Of a DNA stretch of 64,000 bases, positions 18,506-27,346 are shown piece by piece. Position numbers and translations under genes: made by a program. The stretch comes from Gaoshiqia hydrogeniformans (GTDB lineage Bacteria; Bacteroidota; Bacteroidia; Bacteroidales; Prolixibacteraceae), in NCBI RefSeq assembly GCF_049347105.1, contig NZ_CP186334.1, forward strand, positions 3,596,001 through 3,660,000, read 5' to 3'. Below the pieces are notes generated by a model. It saw only the letters and a program-made list of their open reading frames with translations. It was not told the DNA's origin and searched no databases. The number at the start of each line of letters is the position of its first letter. The first letter of the stretch is position 1.

Positions 18506-19127
18506 CAGAAATCATTGCTTTAACAGGAATAATCGTAAATGATCCCGGAATGGCTTGATCCTCCCTGAGTTCAGCAACTCCGGCGAATTCTATTTGTTTG
18601 CCTGTTTCAGCCAGCCTTTTCAGGCGCGAAACGATTTTCTCCTTAACCAGTTTGTTGATGGCGACCGATACCTTATTAAAATCGGTCATGTTGATGAACT
18701 GGTTAATATCCACTTGTCCGGAGCCATCCCGGATGGCATTCCCAAAGATGAAAGCCGTGGCCAGTCGGATGGTATCCCGGTTGTTCAGTAAAACGGTCAG
18801 GTGTTCGTCGTCAACCGACCAAACGGTTCCGCTTCCCCTGAGCATGAAATAGCAGGTCCTGGAAAGGCCTAATTTTCTGCCGTATTGTTTAAATGCCTGG
18901 TCCGGATTTTCATCCAGCAGCCGGATGAGTTCTGTTGCTTCGGGCGCTTTTTCAATACTTTGCGGCAGGTTTTCAGTCCAAAACACGTTGGCAAACTCCG
19001 TGGCGTTAAAAGCTGCGCTGCCTGTACTGGCTTTGTATTCCTGAAGGTTCCGGATGTTCACCGAGAGAAATACGGTGAGCAGGATGGCTAAAGCTACGGA
19101 AAAGTAGCGGAGCAGTTTTTTTTTCAT
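18489..19127 (-). CDS. DUF2291 family protein, sugar-importer associated
   Basis: 212 aa. An N-terminal hydrophobic segment (about residues 8-25) anchors or exports the protein; the remainder is a soluble beta-rich domain (ATAFIFGNAIRDGSGQVDINQF). DUF2291 proteins occur almost only inside ribose-type ABC importer operons, and this one lies between the binding-protein and ATPase genes. The role is unknown; a periplasmic accessory to the binding protein or permease is the obvious guess. Confidence 0.8.
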   Translation of the reverse strand: MKKKLLRYFSVALAILLTVFLSVNIRNLQEYKASTGSAAFNATEFANVFWTENLPQSIEKAPEATELIRLLDENPDQAFKQYGRKLGLSRTCYFMLRGSGTVWSVDDEHLTVLLNNRDTIRLATAFIFGNAIRDGSGQVDINQFINMTDFNKVSVAINKLVKEKIVSRLKRLAETGKQIEFAGVAELREDQAIPGSFTIIPVKAMISDGKTE

Positions 19128-19133
19128 GATTTG

Positions 19134-20084
19134 CTACTTGTTGGTCAGGTATTTCAAAACATTATCGGGGGTAACCAGTTCGACCTCAACCGGCATTTTG
19201 TGGTCAAAATTGGCCCGTCCGTTGATGTATTGATCGGCCAAATCGGCCGATTTACGGGCCATCAATACCGGAAACTGCATCACTGTGGCTGCTATTTTTC
19301 CGTCAGCAATGGCGCGGATAGCGTCGGCTGAACCATCGAACCCGAATACTTTAACCCGGTTGGCTTTTCCGGCGGCCAGTACGGCCTGGTAAGCGCCCAG
19401 CGCCATGGCGTCGTTCCCGCAAAATACGGCATCAATTTCAGGATTGGCTTGCATGATGGTTTCCATCACATCCATGGACTTGTTGCGGTCGAAGTCGGCG
19501 CTTTGCTGCGCCACCATCAACAGTTCAGGAAATTCGTCGACCACGCTGTGAAAGCCGTTGGAGCGGTTCCAGGTGTTGTTATCGCCCACCAGGCCGAGAA
19601 TTTCGACGTAGTTGCCTTTTTGATTCATTTGTTTGACAAAATACTCGCCCAGTTTGACACAGCCGGTAAAATTGTCGGAGAGCAATTGCGAGGCGGCTGC
19701 ATCACGTGAGTTGATCTCGCGGTCCATGCAGAAGGTTGGTATTCCGGCAGTTTTGGCTCGTTGGACGTTCAGAACTGAACCATCAGCATCGGTTGGGTTG
19801 AACAGGATCGCGTCATAGCCCATGGCGATAATATTGTCGAAGTGTTCGGCTTCTTTAGCCGAATTGTTTTGAGAGTCGAACAGATGGGCAGTATAACCCA
19901 ATTCGCGTGCCCGTTGAGCAGCTGATTCGCCCAAGACAACAAACCACGGGTTGTTTAGGGTGGAAATGACAACCGCTATCTTTTTGGTCTGATCTTTTTT
20001 ACTGAACGGGTTGCAGCCGCACACTCCCAAAGCGATTAGCAGAATATACAACGCTTTTTTGTGTTGAAGTTGATTGATTTTCAT
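19134..20084 (-). CDS. Ribose-type periplasmic binding lipoprotein
   Basis: 316 aa. The signal peptide ends in the lipobox GVCGCNPF (Cys near 24), so the protein is membrane-tethered. The mature part is a type I periplasmic binding fold (RbsB family): IAVVISTLNNPWF opens the first lobe, NPTDADG and FCMDREINS line the cleft, and DAVFCGNDAMALGAYQA is the hinge-region motif. It feeds the ATPase/permease encoded just downstream (6 bp from the DUF2291 gene). Ligand specificity is not certain; the surrounding catabolic genes suggest a pentose or furanose-like sugar. Confidence 0.92.
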   Translation of the reverse strand: MKINQLQHKKALYILLIALGVCGCNPFSKKDQTKKIAVVISTLNNPWFVVLGESAAQRARELGYTAHLFDSQNNSAKEAEHFDNIIAMGYDAILFNPTDADGSVLNVQRAKTAGIPTFCMDREINSRDAAASQLLSDNFTGCVKLGEYFVKQMNQKGNYVEILGLVGDNNTWNRSNGFHSVVDEFPELLMVAQQSADFDRNKSMDVMETIMQANPEIDAVFCGNDAMALGAYQAVLAAGKANRVKVFGFDGSADAIRAIADGKIAATVMQFPVLMARKSADLADQYINGRANFDHKMPVEVELVTPDNVLKYLTNK

Positions 20085-20134
20085 TTGATCCGTTTGAATT
20101 GATTTAGTGATCGATTCCGGTTTGACAGGACAAG

Positions 20135-21790
20135 CTAATTTCGGATCAGCAATATCCAGTCTGTTGATTGATCAGGTGGTACAAAACGGAACGTTTGCTG
20201 ACTTTCGGCAATGAATGGCTCAATCGTTTTTTTAGCCCCGTTTTTTGCATCAATCCATTCATTGTGACTGTATTTTCCTTCATCCACTTGTAAACTAAAT
20301 GAATCGCCGTTGCACGAAAACACAAGAAACTGTTTCCCTGCCTCACTTAAACACCAGACTTTCTTCATATCCTGTTCAGAAAGTAAACTGTCGGATGGAT
20401 TCATGGTGTAAAACGTGAGTTCCCGGTTCATTACGTCCGCCAGGATATCCATTTCGCGCGCTGAGACAGCGTATGGATTTTCATCGCCGAAAAAGGGCAG
20501 TCCTTCAGGGCCGAAAGCCCTTAGCGAGTCTTCGCCGGCATGGCCGCACCAGTTAAACGAAGCCCCTGCTGTGGCACAGGCCCAGGCCGATTGGCGCAGG
20601 TCGTCGAGGGTGGCTTTGGTACGCTGTTGCCAGAAACGTCGCCACAGGGCGTTGCCTTCAATCATATAAACCGGCTTTCCGGGCACATAAGCTGCCAAAC
20701 AAGCCTCGTGATGTGTCCAGGGTTCGCGCCAGTGCGGTCGGTCGGTGTCGCGGTCGGTCGAAACGATCGAATGGTTTTCAATGGCTGCAAAATTATATTC
20801 GGGGCGGTGATATTCATTTTCTACCGGATGTTCATCTTCGTAGGTACGCAGGTGGTCAAACACGTCGTACTGCTGAACCAGCCGGGCCCAGCCCAATTCT
20901 GAATCTTCCCGGTTGCCCGGCACTTCCCATACAAAACCCCATCCGGCAATATTGGCGTAGGGAGCCAGCCGGGCAACGGTGTAGCGAACCAAAAAATCTT
21001 TTTCTTTTTCGCTTAGTTTCGTCCAGGCCGGACCGTCGTTTTTACTGCCATCGAAGCCCAAAAACAAATGCAATCCAATGTTTTGGTCGTTCAACCACGA
21101 AACGTGTTGTTCCATCATTCGCCAAACGTCAAGGCGCATGGTTCCCGATGCATCGCCTTCGGTGTATAAGGTCAGGTCCCGGGTCGAAGGAGCAGGACCG
21201 TCGTGGTAAATCTGGGTGAAGCAGCAAAGCGACAACAGCCAGTTCACCTGGAAATGGTTGTAACCCCGGTCGATCATGGGTTGATAAACATTTTCCGCGA
21301 TCCAGGAGAAAGCTTGGGCGATGGAGCCATGACCACTCTCGTAATACGATTTCAGCCAAACCGGTTCAACGCCGTTGTAGGCCAGCCAGCGCGGGTTTTT
21401 GCCGAAAGGGCGCAGTATCCCTTTTCCGGCGTCAACGGTATCACAGAAAAAGGAAGAACTGCCGCCGGCGGTACCGTCGTTCCAGCTCCACCGGTAGTTC
21501 CATTCTCCCGTTTCGTCGGGTATAAAACGGATTTTCCATATGTTGCCGCTTATTTTATCGCCTCCACCCTGACCGTCGCCATCAAAAAAACCGATGAACC
21601 GCGTTGTTTTACCCGATGGCGATGTAAAATCGCAACTGAGCTCCACATCGGTGAATTTGTTACCGTAGGGTTTGTCGTTTTGCAGTTGCGTTTCAAAAGT
21701 CCGGTAAAGGCCAATGTATGGCTTCTGTCTTGGGGCGGTACAACTGACCGAAATGAATAGGACGAACAAGATTGCGAATCTGATTTTCAT
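20135..21790 (-). CDS. Lipoprotein glycosidase-like, DUF5060 plus TIM-barrel
   Basis: 551 aa with lipoprotein signal (Cys in SVSCTAP, residue 17). Residues about 25-120 form a DUF5060-type beta-sandwich (FTDVELSCDFTSPSG, FIPDETGEWNYRWSW). A TIM-barrel-like domain follows (about 125-450), with FVWEVPGN and PVYMIEGNALW as candidate strands bearing acidic catalytic residues, then a beta domain. The layout resembles the DUF5060/DUF4038 glycosidase superfamily, which includes the GH140 apiosidases, but it is divergent and I cannot assign a CAZy family. It lies 50 bp upstream of the binding-protein gene, so it may release the sugar that the importer takes up. Confidence 0.65.
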   Translation of the reverse strand: MKIRFAILFVLFISVSCTAPRQKPYIGLYRTFETQLQNDKPYGNKFTDVELSCDFTSPSGKTTRFIGFFDGDGQGGGDKISGNIWKIRFIPDETGEWNYRWSWNDGTAGGSSSFFCDTVDAGKGILRPFGKNPRWLAYNGVEPVWLKSYYESGHGSIAQAFSWIAENVYQPMIDRGYNHFQVNWLLSLCCFTQIYHDGPAPSTRDLTLYTEGDASGTMRLDVWRMMEQHVSWLNDQNIGLHLFLGFDGSKNDGPAWTKLSEKEKDFLVRYTVARLAPYANIAGWGFVWEVPGNREDSELGWARLVQQYDVFDHLRTYEDEHPVENEYHRPEYNFAAIENHSIVSTDRDTDRPHWREPWTHHEACLAAYVPGKPVYMIEGNALWRRFWQQRTKATLDDLRQSAWACATAGASFNWCGHAGEDSLRAFGPEGLPFFGDENPYAVSAREMDILADVMNRELTFYTMNPSDSLLSEQDMKKVWCLSEAGKQFLVFSCNGDSFSLQVDEGKYSHNEWIDAKNGAKKTIEPFIAESQQTFRFVPPDQSTDWILLIRN

Positions 21791-21941
21791 GTTATAGATT
21801 AGCTTGGTTTATGATACGGCGATTAAAAATTGACAAAAAAACTGTCTGATTTCAGCCTGGCACTCAAATGCCGTGAAAGTGACAGTATGGTTAAGATTTT
21901 CAGCCTGAAATTTTTATTTCAACCTGAAATCAAAGAGCAGC

Positions 21942-22895
21942 TCATGGCAGAAGCTTCAGTGCAGTTTCTTTTAACCCTTCGCCGGAAATGCCGTAATGGT
22001 TGAATATTTCAGGCTGCGAGCCGGTGACGGTATCTTCATCGGGAATGCCGACGATTTTAAACGGAAGGGCCTTTCCGTTTTGCATCAGTACTGCGGCGCA
22101 GGCTTCGCCCAAACCGCCGTGTACGCTGTGTTCTTCAACGGTAACGATGGCTTTGCATTTGCCGGCTATTCGCAAAATTGTTTCTGTGTCGAGCGGGTTA
22201 ATGGTGTGCATGCTGACCACTTCGGCGCTGATTCCTTTTTCTTCCAGCAGCCGGGCGGCCTCATAAGCCGGGGCTACGGTTTCGCCGCAAGCGATAAAGG
22301 CCAGGTCGTTTCCTTTGCAAATGACGGAGGCTTTCCCGATTTCGAAGGTGGGGTCTAAGCGCGGAAGGCAGGGCATGGCTTTTTTTCCAAATTTCAGGAA
22401 GATGGGTTTTGTTGATTTGGCTGCAGCTTTGATCGCTTCGCGGGTTTCAAAATTGTCGGCTGGTACTACGATGCTGATGTTGTTGATGGCGCGCAGGGCG
22501 GCGACATCGTGCAGCGAATGGTGCGTGGAACCCAGCGCGCCATAGCTGACTCCGGCGCTGATACCGACCAGGGTGACCGGCTGGTTGGAGTAAGCCACAT
22601 CATTTTTAATCTGTTCCAGCGAGCGGGTAGCCAGGAAACAGGCCGGCGATACGGCAAATACCGTCTTGCCGGTTGATGCCAGTCCGGCGGCTACACCCAC
22701 CAGGTTTTGTTCGGCGATGCCAACTTCAACTAGCTGGTCGGGCAATTTTTCGGCAAAGGGGGTTAATTTGCCCGATCCCCGGGAGTCGCTGGTAACGGCC
22801 AGTATATTTTTGTTTTTGGTAGCCAGCTCAATCAGGGTGGCAGAAAATTCGTCGAGATTTGCCTTGCCGGTTTCCAATTTATTTTGTGTCATCAT
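21942..22895 (-). CDS. Transketolase C-terminal half (split subunit B)
   Basis: 317 aa covering the pyrimidine-binding and C-terminal domains of transketolase. Visible are LAVTSDSRGSGKL, the catalytic-loop glutamate region VEVGIAEQNLVGVAAGLA, and the C-terminal MHTINPLDTETI with VTVEEHSVHGGLGEA. It works only with an N-terminal partner, encoded 9 bp upstream. Split transketolases are used for central metabolism in some bacteria. They are also known in special pathways such as D-apiose breakdown, where the two subunits process apulose-4-phosphate. Confidence 0.9.
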   Translation of the reverse strand: MMTQNKLETGKANLDEFSATLIELATKNKNILAVTSDSRGSGKLTPFAEKLPDQLVEVGIAEQNLVGVAAGLASTGKTVFAVSPACFLATRSLEQIKNDVAYSNQPVTLVGISAGVSYGALGSTHHSLHDVAALRAINNISIVVPADNFETREAIKAAAKSTKPIFLKFGKKAMPCLPRLDPTFEIGKASVICKGNDLAFIACGETVAPAYEAARLLEEKGISAEVVSMHTINPLDTETILRIAGKCKAIVTVEEHSVHGGLGEACAAVLMQNGKALPFKIVGIPDEDTVTGSQPEIFNHYGISGEGLKETALKLLP

Positions 22896-22904
22896 GTTCG
22901 TGTG

Positions 22905-23744
22905 CTATTGTCGTAATTCGTTTTCCAACTGTTTCAGTTCAGACATGGCAATCTGGTATTGCTCATCCGAAGGGACGCCGTGGTGCCATTTTTTTACGTC
23001 TTCCATAAAGCTGACTCCCTTGCCTTTTACCGTGTTGGCGATGATAAAGGTAGGTTTGCCTTCGGTTCGGGGAAGCTGGTTCAGTGTTTGACGCAATTCG
23101 CTGATGTTATTTCCGTCCACCGAAACCACCTCCCAGCCAAAAGCCCTGAACTTCTCATCAATCGGGTAGGGACTGCATACTTCTTTGTTTCTCCCGGTGA
23201 TTTGCAGGGTGTTATGATCGAGTATGGCAACCAGGTTATCTAATTTGTAGTGGGCTGCCATCATGGCTGCCTCCCAGTTTGAGCCTTCTGCCAGTTCGCC
23301 GTCGCCCAGCAGGGTGAAAACCCGGTACGGGGCTTTATCTTTTTTGGCAGCCAGGGCAATGCCTGCGCTGATGGGCAACCCGTGCCCCAATGCTCCGGTA
23401 TTGAACTCGATGCCATTCACTTTCCGTGTGGGATGACCTACATATTTTGATTGGTATTTGCACAGGGTTTCCAGGTCGCTTTCGGGGAAGAAGCCCTGGT
23501 CGGCCAGCACCACATACAGAGCTTCCACCGAGTGCCCCTTGCTTTGGATGTACCGGTCGCGGTTGGGGTCGGCAAAGTTGCCGGGCGAAACATTCATCAC
23601 GTCGTTGTACAGCACGTTCAGAATGTCGGTACAGGAAAGGCTTCCGCCGGTATGCCCGGCATTCGCCAGCTTAATGTATTTCAGAAGCGCTTTTCGGTAA
23701 GCCACCGATTTTAGCTGTAACTCCTGATCGGTATATCTTTTCAT
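22905..23744 (-). CDS. Transketolase N-terminal half (split subunit A)
   Basis: 279 aa, the thiamine-pyrophosphate domain of transketolase. The TPP/metal motif starts at GDG (about 147-149), in GDGELAEGSNWEAA, and ends near LDHNTLQ. SKGHSVEALY and GALGHGLPISAG hold conserved histidines. It pairs with the downstream B subunit, giving a complete two-carbon ketol transferase in the cytosol. It lies in the same direction as, and 164 bp downstream of, an isomerase-like gene. Confidence 0.9.
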   Translation of the reverse strand: MKRYTDQELQLKSVAYRKALLKYIKLANAGHTGGSLSCTDILNVLYNDVMNVSPGNFADPNRDRYIQSKGHSVEALYVVLADQGFFPESDLETLCKYQSKYVGHPTRKVNGIEFNTGALGHGLPISAGIALAAKKDKAPYRVFTLLGDGELAEGSNWEAAMMAAHYKLDNLVAILDHNTLQITGRNKEVCSPYPIDEKFRAFGWEVVSVDGNNISELRQTLNQLPRTEGKPTFIIANTVKGKGVSFMEDVKKWHHGVPSDEQYQIAMSELKQLENELRQ

Positions 23745-23760
23745 TTTTTTTGAATTTTGG

Positions 23761-23909
23761 TATCAAGTAGTAAGACACAAGTATCCATCAATGCGGCCCC
23801 GCGAACGCTGCCGGATTTTGAACTTCAAATAATGACGCCTCTTTTCTTTCATCGGTGTATTCTCAATTCTGTTTCCCGTTTCTTGATACTTGTGTCTTGA
23901 ATCTGTTCT
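23761..23909. repeat. Degenerate 7-bp repeats with a 14-bp inverted repeat
   Basis: Two short arrays in heptamer phase lie in this gap: TATCAAG/TAGTAAG/ACACAAG from 23761, and CTTGATA/CTTGTGT/CTTGAAT from 23882. They contain a perfect 14-bp inverted repeat, AAGACACAAGTATC (23772-23785) and GATACTTGTGTCTT (23885-23898), about 100 bp apart. No gene is seen in between. Confidence 0.65.
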
Positions 23910-25324
23910 CATTCGTGTTTATAAACCTCCCAGCCCAGGTAGTTGCCGATGGCTTCTTCCAGAATGCCGGCAACCTGCCCGCGAACCATTGCCACGTGGT
24001 GTTCAAAGCCGTTTTTACACATGTATTTCATCAGGTGTTGCAGGTTGGGGATTTCGCAAACGGCAATACCACCGTCCATGCCATACGGATCGTCGGTCAT
24101 GGTTCCTTCGCCCAGGTACGATTTGATCAATCCTTTGTTGTCGTCAGTTGAAATGCGGAAGTAAGTCATATCACCTGCGGCTACTTTTCCTTTTACTGCG
24201 CCAAACGTGTCTTCGCTTCCAAGCACCGTTCCCAATACATCCAGGCTGCCAATTTCAATTTCGTTTTGAAAGAAGGACTTCGGATAGTTGCTGCAGTGCG
24301 TACACACTACCTTGTTACGGTCTTCGGCAAAGTTGTTGTTCCAGTCGAGGATGGCTGATGGCGTTTGGGCGGCCAGCGCCAGCGCATACATCGAGATGGT
24401 GCCGGCTACATCCACTTCACAGGCCGAGGGCATCAGCTTTTCGCCCATCATACTCATGGTCACACAGGCGGCGCAGCCGTAGTTTTTCTCGATCGATTCC
24501 CAGCATTGCAGTGCCGAAATATCGATGTCGTTTTCGTTGATCCAGTTTTCAACTGCCAGTCCAAAACGGGCTTGTTTGGCAATTTTGCCTTTGCTTGCAA
24601 TGCCGCAGGCGCCGTAAGCCTGAATGGCCTCCACTTTTTGGGTTACAGCCGGGTCGTTCTCGCCAATCCTGTTGGCGGCGGCAATAATTTCAGACATGTC
24701 GACCGGAACCACGGTGATACCGTATTTTTGCAGCAGCTTTTCGCTGAAACGCATGGTTTGGAACCCGATGGGGCGGGTGCCGATGGCGCCTACGCGCAGG
24801 TTGCGCAGGCCTTTTACAACGCGGCAAACGCCGGCAAATTTGAGCAGGTCCTTGGTAAATTCTTCGCTGTCGAGGCTGTATGTGTGGTAAATGGTATCGG
24901 TAAATTTAACCCCGTACTGGTAAAAGTTATTGCAAACCGAAAGTTTTCCGCAAAAGGCATCGCGGCGGCTTTTTACGTCTACTTTATTGTTGTCGTCATC
25001 GCAGGCCTGCACCAGTACCGGTACGTTCAAACCTGACATTTTGATGGAGTTAACCACGCCCAACTCGTCGCCGAAGTTGGGCAGCACCACCAGGATCCCG
25101 TCAATCACGTCGGCGTTTTTCTTGAACAGGGCGGCACATTTTACCGCATCAACATAGCCTTCGATGTTTCCGGTTGGCGTTTCTTCCTCAGGTAGAATGA
25201 CATAGCCAAAGCCCATGCTTTCGAGTTTCTGCAGCACCTTTTTACGGGCATCAACGGCCAGTTTGAAATTGAAAATATTGCGCGTGGCAATAATGACACC
25301 AAATGTTTGTTTTTTCAGCTTCAT
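23909..25324 (-). CDS. L-fucose/L-arabinose isomerase-like protein
   Basis: About 471 aa from the ATG at 25324-25322; this start puts MKLKKQTFGV first and avoids 13 unlikely upstream residues. The fold is that of the L-fucose/L-arabinose isomerase superfamily. Candidate metal and active-site segments are LQCWESIEKNYG, PSACEVDVAGTISMYAL and the C-terminal FEHHVAMVRG. Enzymes of this family interconvert aldoses and ketoses with a divalent metal, but this branch is far from true fucose isomerases. Neighbours are a kinase (upstream) and split transketolase (downstream), giving an isomerase-kinase-transketolase set typical of pentose-like sugar breakdown. Confidence 0.75.
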   Translation of the reverse strand: MKLKKQTFGVIIATRNIFNFKLAVDARKKVLQKLESMGFGYVILPEEETPTGNIEGYVDAVKCAALFKKNADVIDGILVVLPNFGDELGVVNSIKMSGLNVPVLVQACDDDNNKVDVKSRRDAFCGKLSVCNNFYQYGVKFTDTIYHTYSLDSEEFTKDLLKFAGVCRVVKGLRNLRVGAIGTRPIGFQTMRFSEKLLQKYGITVVPVDMSEIIAAANRIGENDPAVTQKVEAIQAYGACGIASKGKIAKQARFGLAVENWINENDIDISALQCWESIEKNYGCAACVTMSMMGEKLMPSACEVDVAGTISMYALALAAQTPSAILDWNNNFAEDRNKVVCTHCSNYPKSFFQNEIEIGSLDVLGTVLGSEDTFGAVKGKVAAGDMTYFRISTDDNKGLIKSYLGEGTMTDDPYGMDGGIAVCEIPNLQHLMKYMCKNGFEHHVAMVRGQVAGILEEAIGNYLGWEVYKHE

Positions 25325-25359
25325 GGTTATTATTGTGTGTTCGTTATTGAATTTTCTGG

Positions 25360-25419
25360 TCATTAGTCATTAGTCATTGGTTCTCGGTTCTTTGTTCTTT
25401 GTTCTTTGTTCTTGGTCAT
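25360..25419. repeat. Tandem 7-bp repeat array (TCATTAG/TTCTTTG type)
   Basis: Heptamers in unbroken phase: TCATTAG twice, TCATTGG, TTCTCGG, TTCTTTG three times, TTCTTGG, ending at the stop codon of the kinase gene. It fills the gap between kinase and isomerase genes. Confidence 0.85.
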
Positions 25420-26916
25420 TCACCGCAAGCGCGCCCGTTCTACCGCCCGTTGCCAACCGGCGTAAAGTTGTGTCCGTACGGCGTCGTCCATCCGGGGTTG
25501 AAAGAGATGGCCCGCTTCTCTCAGCGTTTTTATTTCATTCAGATCTTTCCAAAAGCCGGTGGCCATTCCGGCCATAAAACTTGCGCCAAGCGCCGAAACT
25601 TCTTCAAGTTCCGAACGGGCTACATTCCGGTCGAGCATGTCGGATTGAAAGTGCATCAGAAAATCATTCCGGCTTGGTCCCCCATCAACGCGTAGTTCCG
25701 TCAGTTGAATGCCGCCTTTTTCTTCCATCAGGCTGATCAGGTCTTTCACCTGGTAAGCAATACTTTCCAATGCCGCCCGCACAATGTGGGCTTTGGTGGT
25801 GTTGCGCGGCATACCCGACAGGCAGGCCCGGGCCTGGTTATCCCAATACGGAGCGCCCAGGCCGACAAAGGCCGGCACCAGGTAAACACCGTTGTTATGG
25901 TCGACCGATGTGGCTAAAACTTCGGTTTCGGAGGCATCGGCAATCAGCTGAACCTCGTTTTTCAGCCAGTTAATGGTATCGCCGGTACAGTGAATGTTGC
26001 CTTCAAACACGTAATGGATTTCTTTATCCAGCCCGTAGCCCACCGATGTGACCAATCCTTCAGGCGCATCCAATGGCTCCGTGCCAATGTTCATCATGAT
26101 CGACGAGCCTGTGCCGTAGGTGGCTTTGGCCATGCCGGCGGTCAAGCAGTTCTGCCCGAACAAAGCGGCATGTGAATCGCCCATTAATCCGGCAATCGGA
26201 ACCGGTTTGCCAAACACGACATCCGGGTGGGTATAACCAAAAATCCCGTTACTGGCCCGGACCTCGGGGAACATGGTTTTATTTAAACCAAACAGGGCGA
26301 TGAGTTCCTCGTCCCATTGCAGGCTGTGGATATTAAACAGCATGGTACGGCAGGCATTCGAATAATCCGTGGCATGAATGGCTCCCCTGGTCAGTTTCCA
26401 TAAAAGCCACGAATCCATGGTTCCCAACAGCAAATCTCCCTTTTCCGCTTTTTCATCCAGCCCGGGCGTATTTTTCATGATCCAGTGCAGCTTGGCGGCC
26501 GAGAAATACGGATCAATCACCAGGCCGGTTTTTTGGCGGATCAACCCGCTGTATCCGTTTTGTTTGAGTTCGGCGCAATAGGCTGCCCCACGCAGGCACT
26601 GCCAGACGGCCGCATTGCAAACCGGTTTCCCCGTGTTTTTATCCCAGATCATTGCTGTTTCGCGTTGATTGGTGATGGCCATACCGTTCAGGTCATTTTC
26701 GTTTATTTTCATTTTTTCGAACAGATCACCGATGGCCATCAGGGTATTTTCAAATATCTCGACCGGATCGTGTTCCGTGAATCCGGCTTCCGGATAATAT
26801 TGTTGGTGAGGAACCGTGGTCCGGCATTCCGGTTTTCCCTGCCGGTTAAACAGAATAGCCTTTGTCGCCGAGGTGCTTTGATCGATTGCCAGGATGTATT
26901 TTCCGGAGCTGCTCAT
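25420..26916 (-). CDS. FGGY-family carbohydrate kinase (glycerol-kinase-like)
   Basis: 498 aa, length and sequence close to glycerol kinase: N-terminal phosphate loop AIDQSTSATKA, NQRET (R85, E86), VWQC (W105), DPYFSAAKLHW (Y137), HATDYSNACRTMLFN and C-terminal GASFMAGMATGFW. R85, E86, W105 and Y137 correspond to glycerol contacts. However, the E. coli pair Asp245-Gln246 is Asp247-Ser248 here (in GLMGDSHAALFGQ), so substrate choice may have shifted. FGGY kinases phosphorylate sugars or polyols with ATP. Lying beside an isomerase and split transketolase rather than glycerol genes, this one may act on a ketopentose or branched ketose. Confidence 0.85.
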   Translation of the reverse strand: MSSSGKYILAIDQSTSATKAILFNRQGKPECRTTVPHQQYYPEAGFTEHDPVEIFENTLMAIGDLFEKMKINENDLNGMAITNQRETAMIWDKNTGKPVCNAAVWQCLRGAAYCAELKQNGYSGLIRQKTGLVIDPYFSAAKLHWIMKNTPGLDEKAEKGDLLLGTMDSWLLWKLTRGAIHATDYSNACRTMLFNIHSLQWDEELIALFGLNKTMFPEVRASNGIFGYTHPDVVFGKPVPIAGLMGDSHAALFGQNCLTAGMAKATYGTGSSIMMNIGTEPLDAPEGLVTSVGYGLDKEIHYVFEGNIHCTGDTINWLKNEVQLIADASETEVLATSVDHNNGVYLVPAFVGLGAPYWDNQARACLSGMPRNTTKAHIVRAALESIAYQVKDLISLMEEKGGIQLTELRVDGGPSRNDFLMHFQSDMLDRNVARSELEEVSALGASFMAGMATGFWKDLNEIKTLREAGHLFQPRMDDAVRTQLYAGWQRAVERARLR

Positions 26917-27114
26917 AGCTGTTAACAGATTATAAGTTGCCGTTCAACATTTAATTATTGCCGGGATATTCGGACACCCGGTTGTATGAACTTTGAGAAA
27001 ACAAAAATAAAAGAAAATAATCGAAAACAAACAGAGAATGAATTTTTTTCGTTTTTCAGGAGAAGGCGGGGAAAGTTGCAGTATTCAGTTGCAGTTCTAC
27101 TCAGGTGCTTTTTG
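26917..27114. other. Non-coding gap upstream of the kinase gene
   Basis: The first 200 bases of a 488-bp gap without any convincing gene. It presumably holds the kinase promoter (minus strand), but no clear TAnnTTTG element was found. The remainder of the gap is repeats, listed separately. Confidence 0.5.
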
Positions 27115-27177
27115 TTCCAAGTTTCAAGTTTCAAGTTTCAAGTTCCAAATTCCAAATTCCAAATTCCAAATTCCAAG
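27115..27177. repeat. Nine tandem 7-bp repeats (TTCCAAG/TTTCAAG/TTCCAAA)
   Basis: Nine heptamers in exact phase: TTCCAAG, TTTCAAG three times, TTCCAAA four times, TTCCAAG. This is a simple-sequence array like the one at 25360 but with a different core. Confidence 0.9.
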
Positions 27178-27321
27178 TCCACTCTATAAAGTCTTTTTAC
27201 CCCTAAATCCCCTGAAGGGGACTTTGAAGAGTTTATTGATTTTCAGTAGGTTCTCCGGCAATTGCCGGATCAGGGGTAAAAAAGTTAAAAATCGATGAAC
27301 TCAGACTTTTCGGAGTGGACT
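27176..27321. repeat. Palindromic MITE/REP-like element
   Basis: Nested inverted repeats: AGTCCACTC (27176-27184) with GAGTGGACT (27313-27321); TTTTTACCCCT (27194-27204) with AGGGGTAAAAA (27272-27282); and in the centre the 16-bp palindrome TCCGGCAATTGCCGGA (27254-27269). The segment CCCCTAAATCCCCTGAAGGGG resembles intergenic sequences I recall from other Bacteroidota genomes. No coding capacity. Confidence 0.6.
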
Positions 27322-27346
27322 CAAGTTTGCAGGCAGTACCCAATTA

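Noticed and set aside
21899..21934. Terminator after the transketolase genes
   Set aside because: A TTTCAG/CTGAAA-rich hairpin is possible, but no T-run follows on the minus strand and pairing needs bulges, so it was not listed as a feature.
25420..26916. Calling the FGGY kinase glpK
   Set aside because: One glycerol-site residue is changed and the context is pentose-like metabolism, so the symbol is left empty.
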